A stretch of 42,864 bases of DNA from CAYNTH01 sp964427055. GTDB lineage: Archaea; Aenigmatarchaeota; Aenigmatarchaeia; CG10238-14; SCSR01. Made by a program: the position numbers and the translations under genes. Below the pieces are notes generated by a model. It saw nothing but the letters and a program-made list of their open reading frames with translations, was not told the DNA's origin and searched no databases. Each line of letters starts with the position of its first letter. The stretch's first letter is position 1. The stretch covers positions 1 through 42,864 of the forward strand of contig CAYRSQ010000002.1 in NCBI GenBank assembly GCA_964427055.1. Direction: 5' to 3'. Positions 37,886-42,864 of this stretch are shown here, one piece after another.

Positions 37886-38329
37886 TTAATGCTTCAGCTC
37901 GTTCAGGTACATTTCGTACACTGCCCTTCCCCTTGTGCTTATCATGTGCATCACTTTCCTGTCGCGCCCCACGTTCTGGAAGTACAGCCCGCGGTTCTTG
38001 CCGAGCTTCAGCGCGCTTCTGTACTCTTCGCTGTCCATGCCGTCCTCTATCTGGGACTCAATTTCCTCCCTGCGCCTTTTCATGTCGTTGTAAGAGCCGA
38101 ACCTCTTCACATCCACCGGCGCGTTCATCTCCTTTATCTTACCGTTCCTGTACATCAAGTTCATAGCCTCTTTCATCTCATCGTGGGTGATCGGCCTGTC
38201 CGCCTCGTAGAGCGCCCTGAGCATGTACCTGAACACATCTTCATGTTCCACCTTCCCGGCCATTATCTCGTTGGCCCTGTACTTCATGTCCGGCCGCTTG
38301 CCGCTCCTAACCATGCCAGAAATAGTCAT
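37886..38329 (-). CDS. Putative winged-helix protein (147 aa)
   Basis: The middle, EDVFRYMLRALYEADRPITHDEMKEAMNLMYRNGKIKEM, and the end, MHMISTRGRAVYEMYLNEL, suggest a winged-helix domain split by a charged loop, but no family is recognised. GATTTAAGCC is about 25 nt before the ATG at 38329, so the upstream 23 codons of open frame are not used. Divergent from the 38413 gene, with promoters back to back. Confidence 0.6.
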   Translation of the reverse strand: MTISGMVRSGKRPDMKYRANEIMAGKVEHEDVFRYMLRALYEADRPITHDEMKEAMNLMYRNGKIKEMNAPVDVKRFGSYNDMKRRREEIESQIEDGMDSEEYRSALKLGKNRGLYFQNVGRDRKVMHMISTRGRAVYEMYLNELKH

Positions 38330-38412
38330 AATTGAAGTCGGATGCCGAGGCTTAAATCCTTTGCACGAAGCGCCAGTGTAACGCTTAAATCCGTCCATGC
38401 CATATCCCTATT

Positions 38413-38691
38413 ATGATGCTCGAGAAGAAGCTGTTCGATGCATATGACGATATTTTCGGCAAAGTACAGGTCATATCGCACAGGGTGAAGAACATGATGC
38501 GCGACATGGGCTACGAGGAGTACGAGATCAGGGAAATACTTGACGCGTACATGAAGAAGTATCCGGGCGAGCGCGTGAACAAGATGGAAATCAACTCGGC
38601 GGTCAACATACTGGCGGCCGAAGAGTTCCTCGAACTGAGATGGGACAAGGGAAAAGGAAGCACGTCGCTGAAGTACGCGAAGAGGAAGTGA
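38413..38691 (+). CDS. Putative winged-helix protein (92 aa)
   Basis: Helices at DIFGKVQVISHRVKNMMRDMG and EEYEIREILDAYMKKYPG, then NKMEINSAVNILAAEEFLELRWDKGKGSTSLKYAKRK, which reads as recognition helix, wing and basic tail. DNA binding is plausible, not shown. GCTTAAATC (38383-38391) is 26 nt upstream of the ATG. Confidence 0.6.
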   Translation: MMLEKKLFDAYDDIFGKVQVISHRVKNMMRDMGYEEYEIREILDAYMKKYPGERVNKMEINSAVNILAAEEFLELRWDKGKGSTSLKYAKRK

Positions 38692-38743
38692 GCTTCATCC
38701 GCGTAAGTAACGTTTATTAGCCCAGCGGACGAATTATTTCTCA

Positions 38744-39502
38744 ATGGCAAAGTCGAAACTGTCCGTAAGGGAGACGATTGAGAAGTCCGCGAGGTTCCTG
38801 TGGAAGAACCCGGCTGCGGTGCTCCCGATATTCATCGTGCACATGCTGCTGGTCGCATTTGTTTTCTATTACAATACGTACGCTGTTGTGTCGTACTCGT
38901 TCGCGCTCGTGCTGCTGACCGGACTGGCCGGGCTGTACGCGACCGTACTGACTATGCATTTCATATACGACCGCCGCTCCAGGAAGGTATCGCTGGGGAA
39001 GGTGATGGAGAAGGTCAGCGTGAGGAAGATGCTGAAGCTGTTTGAGCTTTCTGTTGTTATGGCGGTGGCAGTCGCGCTGCTCTACATGATAGCGTTCGCC
39101 GCATATGTCATATCGCCGATGGCCGGCGGACTGATGATACTCGCCGAATCTGTGTTCATTATGTATGCGGCCCTAAGGCTGGTGTTCGCATGCAACCTCA
39201 TAGTCCTCGAGGGGAAGGGCGTGATGGACTCCGCAAAAGGCAGCTGGAAGATGGCCAAAGGGAACATGGTGAAACTCGTGCTGCTCGCTCTGTCGGTATT
39301 CGCGTTGACCGTGGTTGTGATGATAGCATACACCACGCTGTACGAGTCGCTGGGACTGACCATGATGGACGTGTCGGAGGAAGGCACGGTGGTGTCGTAC
39401 CCGATGTATGTCGTGTACTATGCCATGATATCAGTACTGTCAGCCTTTTATTCGACTGTCACCGTGGAAGCCTACGTCAAACTCAGGGGCAGAAGGCGAT
39501 AA
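38744..39502 (+). CDS. YciC/DUF975-like integral membrane protein (252 aa)
   Basis: About six hydrophobic segments. The start SVRETIEKSARFLWKNPAAVLPIFIVHMLL and the later VFACNLIVLEGKGVMDSAKGSWKMAKGNMVKLVLLAL are the two landmarks of this poorly characterised membrane superfamily (helix-break with LEGKG...S...KGN). Function unknown. CGTTTATTAG (38710-38719) is 29 nt before the ATG. A short, basic C-terminal tail (KLRGRRR) should face the cytoplasm. Confidence 0.7.
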   Translation: MAKSKLSVRETIEKSARFLWKNPAAVLPIFIVHMLLVAFVFYYNTYAVVSYSFALVLLTGLAGLYATVLTMHFIYDRRSRKVSLGKVMEKVSVRKMLKLFELSVVMAVAVALLYMIAFAAYVISPMAGGLMILAESVFIMYAALRLVFACNLIVLEGKGVMDSAKGSWKMAKGNMVKLVLLALSVFALTVVVMIAYTTLYESLGLTMMDVSEEGTVVSYPMYVVYYAMISVLSAFYSTVTVEAYVKLRGRRR

Positions 39503-39575
39503 TCGTCCGGCAAGACCCCGGTTATCACAATTCACTTTATATATTTTAAAGATAAAATTATTGACAGGTGCGAAC

Positions 39576-39908
39576 ATGGGAATCCTGGACATATTCAAAA
39601 GAGACAAACGCGATGACAACGTGGAGCTGCCCGTAGAGGAGGGCCAGCAGGGTCCGATGGACAAGGTCACGGTGCGCGTAGAGAACCTCGGCGGCATAAA
39701 CGACGTCGAAAGGATAGAGAGGCTGCTGAGGGAAGGCAATATTCTTTTTGTGAAGATATACGACCTGCAGAAGAAGGACCTCGGGCAGTTCAAGCAGAGC
39801 GTCCAGATGCTGAAGAGGAGATGCATACAGTTCGGCTGGGACATAGTCGGTGTGGAGGAAGGGTACCTGGTCCTGACGCCGAAGTTCGCAAAGATAGACA
39901 GATGCTAG
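39576..39908 (+). CDS. sepF: Cell division protein SepF (archaeal)
   Basis: SepF anchors FtsZ to the membrane and is the main FtsZ anchor in many archaea. The 110-residue protein begins MGILDIFKRDKR, an amphipathic membrane-targeting helix, then an acidic linker and the SepF core VRVENLGGINDVERIERLLREGNILFVKIYDLQKKDLGQFKQSVQMLKRRCIQFGWDIVGVEEGYLVLTP. The start at 39576, with AGGTG 5 nt upstream, is preferred to the TTG five codons earlier, because it puts the amphipathic helix at the end. No ftsZ is in the window. Confidence 0.9.
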   Translation: MGILDIFKRDKRDDNVELPVEEGQQGPMDKVTVRVENLGGINDVERIERLLREGNILFVKIYDLQKKDLGQFKQSVQMLKRRCIQFGWDIVGVEEGYLVLTPKFAKIDRC

Positions 39909-39943
39909 ATGTCTGACTAATCCTTCAATCAATAAGAACCCGG

Positions 39944-40534
39944 TTAGAATTCGCTGTATTCTGGCATATTCCCGATGTGCATCTCGAAAAACTTTCCTAT
40001 CGCTTTCCTGTCGCCCGCTGGCATCGATGGTATTGTGTCGGGGAACCTCAGGTAGAATGACAGTGTCCTGTACTTCCTCTTGTCAATGTCTGCCACATAT
40101 TCGTTCGCCAGATACTCCTCGAACACGTCGGCCAGATCCCATGTTATCTCGCTGAGCGAGCTGGCATGTTCCTCCATCTGGTAGTAGTGTGCATTGTACA
40201 GCTCGGCGCACGGCTTCAGGAACACGCTTCCCGACCTGTCGTCCACTGTCATGAGCTCTTCGATATAGTACAGGAGGTCGTCATAAACGTCATTTGACAC
40301 ATGTATTGCCGTCCGGCTGGCGAAATCCACCTTCTCGATGTCAGTCCTGTCAACATCCCTGACCTCGCGGTACAGCTTCCTCTTGCACTCGGCTAGTACG
40401 TCCTCCTGGACCATGTTCAGGGTCTCGTAGCCGTTCCTGCTGCCCATTTCTGAAGCAAGCAACACCCTCTGTATGTATCCGGACATCTCCGACTCGTTGA
40501 AGTGGATGTTGACGCTCTCGACTTGCCTTACCAT
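39944..40534 (-). CDS. Hypothetical protein (196 aa)
   Basis: Not recognised. Acidic and largely helical (VQEDVLAECKRKLYREVRDVDRTDIEKVDF, LSEITWDLADVFEEYLANEYVADID). TTTAAATC (near 40558-40565) is about 27 nt before the ATG, so leaderless. Convergent to sepF. Confidence 0.62.
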   Translation of the reverse strand: MVRQVESVNIHFNESEMSGYIQRVLLASEMGSRNGYETLNMVQEDVLAECKRKLYREVRDVDRTDIEKVDFASRTAIHVSNDVYDDLLYYIEELMTVDDRSGSVFLKPCAELYNAHYYQMEEHASSLSEITWDLADVFEEYLANEYVADIDKRKYRTLSFYLRFPDTIPSMPAGDRKAIGKFFEMHIGNMPEYSEF

Positions 40535-40630
40535 AACATATAACCGGAAGTCGAAGGTTTAAATCGGTTACCGATTTGGAATTATTTTCTCAACATCATG
40601 TTTTAAATCGTTTTTATTTAAAATTCTAAC

Positions 40631-41146
40631 ATGGCAAAACAGCTAACGGACCCTAACAAAATGCTCTATAGATATGAAGGCAGAGAAAGTACAGAGCTAA
40701 TTAAAGAAAGAGGGTATATGTTACCTAACTCTGAAGACAATTATGGAGGTATTGTATTCGGTACTTGGGGAATACCCACTAAACTAATTAAGGATTCGTT
40801 GGATGTCGAGGGAAATTCTCAAAGAGGTTCTGAAGCTCCGTGCATATTTTTAACAGATTCCTATCCATTTTATGAAAGAAACATAGGCCTAAAATGGGTT
40901 ATTACGCATGTGTTTCCGATAGAAGCATCAGAGATTTTAGATCAAGGGTTTAAAATATATCAGAGTGTAAGAAACGGCTGCGGTAACCATTACATCATTC
41001 CCGACCCGGAATATGAGCCTCTTTATGTTAACACAAAATTAGTAAAGGAGCTGGATTGGAAATGGAATCTTTATGCATTTGGCCCATCTGCATTTGTAAG
41101 CCCAATTCAAAGGTTGTACAGGCATTTATTTACTTCTGTTTTATGA
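40631..41146 (+). CDS. Hypothetical protein, AT-rich (171 aa)
   Basis: Not recognised. It reads MLYRYEGRESTELIKERGYMLPNSEDNYGGIVFGTWG... CIFLTDSYPFYERNIGLKWVITHVFPIEA; the layout (opening with a Y-R-Y/R-G loop, an FxT-like centre) is loosely like ADP-ribosyltransferase/RNA 2'-phosphotransferase-type folds, but I cannot support that. Clearly more AT-rich than its neighbours, hence possibly acquired. TTTTAAATC (40600-40608) is 27 nt before the ATG. Confidence 0.6.
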   Translation: MAKQLTDPNKMLYRYEGRESTELIKERGYMLPNSEDNYGGIVFGTWGIPTKLIKDSLDVEGNSQRGSEAPCIFLTDSYPFYERNIGLKWVITHVFPIEASEILDQGFKIYQSVRNGCGNHYIIPDPEYEPLYVNTKLVKELDWKWNLYAFGPSAFVSPIQRLYRHLFTSVL

Positions 41147-41193
41147 CGGAACGGTCGGTTCGGGAACGACGGAACGGCTTTCACCATATGGGC

Positions 41194-41445
41194 TTAAGAA
41201 AGATGGACGTCCATCCCGAATTCCTTTTTAATGTATCTTCTAAAAGCATCCTTGCCTGCATCGTCCTTGTACATTGCCAATATTCCAATATCCATACCTT
41301 TCTCCATACAGAGATGTATTGCCACCTTTTCCAACGCGCTGATACCATCCTCCTGTCGATTCGCCAGTTCTGCTAATCCTGAATAGTCTGCTAGGTGCTG
41401 CCGAATATCAGAAATGATAGGTCTGGAGTATGTACTTAATGCCAT
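41194..41445 (-). CDS. Hypothetical protein (83 aa)
   Basis: Not recognised. Mostly helical, SDIRQHLADYSGLAELANRQEDGISALEKVAIHLCMEKGMDIGILAMYKDDAGKDAFRRYIKKEFG. The ATG at 41445 is preferred, with ATTTATATAATT about 28 nt upstream; the TTG five codons earlier would leave too short a distance. Confidence 0.55.
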   Translation of the reverse strand: MALSTYSRPIISDIRQHLADYSGLAELANRQEDGISALEKVAIHLCMEKGMDIGILAMYKDDAGKDAFRRYIKKEFGMDVHLS

Positions 41446-41622
41446 ATTGAAATATTGCAATCAAAATTATATAAATTTGTCACTATCCCATCAACGAAGG
41501 TTATCATACATACTGAGCCTTAGAATTGAGTTGTAATGCTCCCGGCAATATTTGGACACGTTCTCGCAATATTTTTCACATATGGAAAACCGATTTAAGT
41601 GTTGTTGTGTTTCTATTATAAC

Positions 41623-42183
41623 ATGAAGGCTGCGGGGCACATAGCGGAGATAGTCGAGCTTAGGCACCACCATGTCGACACCGCATACAGGATGCTGTTT
41701 GAAAATCTGGATGTTTATTCCGTTGACTACTCCGAGGAGGGGTACAAGGAGTCCGAATACATGCCCGCAATCGAAAAGCTCAAGTCCATCATGTCGATGG
41801 ACCCCGACACACTCGTGTACGTTACAAACTCCTTGGACGTCATATGCAGGATATGCAGAAGGTTCGAGGATGCCGCCAGGAACGACGGATGCGCGGACGA
41901 CGACCCGGGATACCCTGATTCCTATATCATGTGGGGGTTCAACGAGTTCATGGGGATATCCGTCGGAGCCACGTACACTCTGGGCGACCTGATGGAAAGG
42001 ATGAGAAAATACGCGTGGATAGAGCCTATCATGCAGAACGAAAGAATCAGGATGGACAACCTGCGGCTCGACACGGGTGTGGGCGAGTACACCCACGTTT
42101 CTGTCATGAGAAGGAGGCTCAACGAAATGGGTCTGCTGGAAGAGAAACTGTACCATGCGGGGACCCCAGAATTGAATGAGTGA
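41623..42183 (+). CDS. DUF1284-like protein with possible Fe-S or zinc site (186 aa)
   Basis: The N-terminal part, VELRHHHVDTAYRMLFENLDVYSVDYSEEGYKESEYMPAIEKLKSI, then DPDTLVYVTNSLDVICRICRRFEDAARNDGC, follows the DUF1284 pattern (L-R-x-H-H near the start; D-x-I-C-x-x-C...C later). Those His/Cys residues may bind a metal. The C-terminal ~90 residues (YIMWGFNEFMGISVGATYTLGDLMERMRKYAWIEPI) are helical. GATTTAAG is 26 nt before the ATG at 41623. The last 8 bases overlap the start of the next gene. Confidence 0.6.
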   Translation: MKAAGHIAEIVELRHHHVDTAYRMLFENLDVYSVDYSEEGYKESEYMPAIEKLKSIMSMDPDTLVYVTNSLDVICRICRRFEDAARNDGCADDDPGYPDSYIMWGFNEFMGISVGATYTLGDLMERMRKYAWIEPIMQNERIRMDNLRLDTGVGEYTHVSVMRRRLNEMGLLEEKLYHAGTPELNE

Positions 42184-42673
42184 GAAGGCGTCATCGCATC
42201 TTAAATCTATCAAAATCCCTTGGAAAAGTATGAGGATCAGGCTCCAAGCCCTTGAGGAGATGCTCAGACTCGAAGACATCATCGAACAGAATCCAGACGA
42301 AATCCTGAAGTTCGAGAAGAAAGGGATTGACGAGATGACGGACGGAAATCTCGAGGCTGGCGATATAATATACCATATCATATTCCACGAGTCGGGCAAC
42401 CTGACATCGTACCGCATGTTCTTCGTGAAAGAAAACAAACGGGCAGAGATACACTTGATAGACAACAACGTTCCCCTGTACAAAGTTTTTGGAGGGACCG
42501 TCGAAGGCATCATCGACGACATGAAATTCAGCAAGAGAACCGTAGTGGAGTCGAATGAAATAATAGCGGGACTGGAAGAAACGGACAGACTATACCTTTC
42601 GGAATACCTGATACTGGACAAGCCGGACGGCAATAGGTATATCTTGACGGCATCGGAAGATTTCTACAAGTGA
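42176..42673 (+). CDS. Hypothetical protein, coupled to the DUF1284-like gene (165 aa)
   Basis: Not recognised. The start overlaps the preceding stop (ATGAGTGA), so the two form an operon and perhaps act together. The sequence has an N-terminal basic helix, then a beta-rich stretch (AGDIIYHIIFHESGNLTSYRMFFVKENKRAEIHLIDNNVPLYKVFGGTVEGIIDDM) and YLSEYLILDKPDGNRYILTASEDF. Confidence 0.62.
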   Translation: MSEKASSHLKSIKIPWKSMRIRLQALEEMLRLEDIIEQNPDEILKFEKKGIDEMTDGNLEAGDIIYHIIFHESGNLTSYRMFFVKENKRAEIHLIDNNVPLYKVFGGTVEGIIDDMKFSKRTVVESNEIIAGLEETDRLYLSEYLILDKPDGNRYILTASEDFYK

Positions 42674-42710
42674 ATGAAAACTTAAATCGGTTAGCGTTCA
42701 TCTTCCAATC

Positions 42711-42864
42711 ATGGTACTGGAGCTTCTGGAGATGATAGTGGGTTTCTGCGACAGGCTGCCCCCGCTGGAGAACGGTATCCGGAGGGTGACCACCTACGAG
42801 GGAGGCGAGAGGATAAACGCGATGCTCGGCACCAGGGGGATTTACGAGGCGCACATCAAGCTGC
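42711..42864 (+). CDS. Unknown protein, cut by window edge (first 51 codons)
   Basis: The frame starts VLELLEMIVGFCDRLPPLEN and is open to the window end. CTTAAATCG (42681-42689) lies 26 nt before the ATG, as at other leaderless genes, which supports it as real. Not recognised from so short a part. Confidence 0.55.
   Translation, partial: MVLELLEMIVGFCDRLPPLENGIRRVTTYEGGERINAMLGTRGIYEAHIKL

Noticed and set aside
41491..42633. Long open frame on the minus strand (380 codons)
   Set aside because: It is antisense to two genes with good promoters and coupling, its translation is rich in Ser/Ile/His in the way of antisense frames, and it has no promoter or ribosome site.

Overview
The window is archaeal. 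It encodes the archaeal/eukaryal-type ribosomal protein uL16 (L10e), an archaeal UMP kinase, archaeal Ogg2 DNA glycosylase, SepF, a PC4-like protein, DUF1512 and DUF4443 proteins, and a tRNA-Thr with a bulge-helix-bulge intron. Most genes carry a TATA-like box 25-28 nt before the start codon, which means leaderless mRNAs. Genes that do have leaders use Shine-Dalgarno variants around GGTGAT. The dense packing, many orphan genes, a short histone-like protein and a non-canonical tRNA intron would fit a small-genome DPANN-type lineage (for example ARMAN/Micrarchaeota-like), but that placement is inference. Three runs of N (12901-13000, 20449-20548, 32898-32907) show this is a scaffolded assembly, probably metagenomic.

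Layout. 1-5.4 kb: partial thiI, an exonuclease V-like Fe-S nuclease, a DUF4443 regulator, then the anaerobic ribonucleotide reductase operon nrdD-nrdG behind a TATA box and a 19-bp palindrome. 5.4-9 kb: ogg, DUF378, a stand-alone encapsulin-cargo-like ferritin coupled to a 22-residue cysteine-rich peptide, a UbiA prenyltransferase, a small EF-Tu-domain-2 protein and pyrH. 8.9-12.2 kb: intron-containing tRNA-Thr(GGT) abutting a CYTH protein, a DUF362 ferredoxin-type protein and a SelB-like protein without a recognisable GTPase P-loop. 12.2-20.5 kb: DUF2178/XRE pair with two tandem operators, TspO, PC4, ppsA, uL16, a short histone-like protein, a PAP2 membrane protein and a candidate structured RNA. 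20.6-21.9 kb: a P-loop kinase overlapping thyX; together with nrdDG, dut and glyA this covers much of deoxynucleotide and thymidylate supply.

21.9-26.7 kb is visibly AT-rich and holds the most unusual set: a LysRS/PoxA-like class II synthetase paralog, and facing it an operon of an ECF S component, a fused EcfT-EcfA-EcfA protein and an MccF/LdcA-like S66 peptidase. 27-31.9 kb has tandem membrane paralogs separated by repeats, dut, another paralog pair, glyA and DUF1512. 33.5-35 kb is a second very AT-rich insert, with a RusA-like resolvase divergent from a membrane-anchored PIN protein. 35-42.9 kb is mostly individually promoted genes of unknown function, with a methyltransferase, two or three winged-helix candidates, a YciC/DUF975-like membrane protein, sepF and a DUF1284-like Fe-S candidate.

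All assignments come from reading motifs and context by eye; no homology search was run. No CRISPR array, rRNA or insertion sequence was seen, and no stretch over 300 bases lacks a gene.
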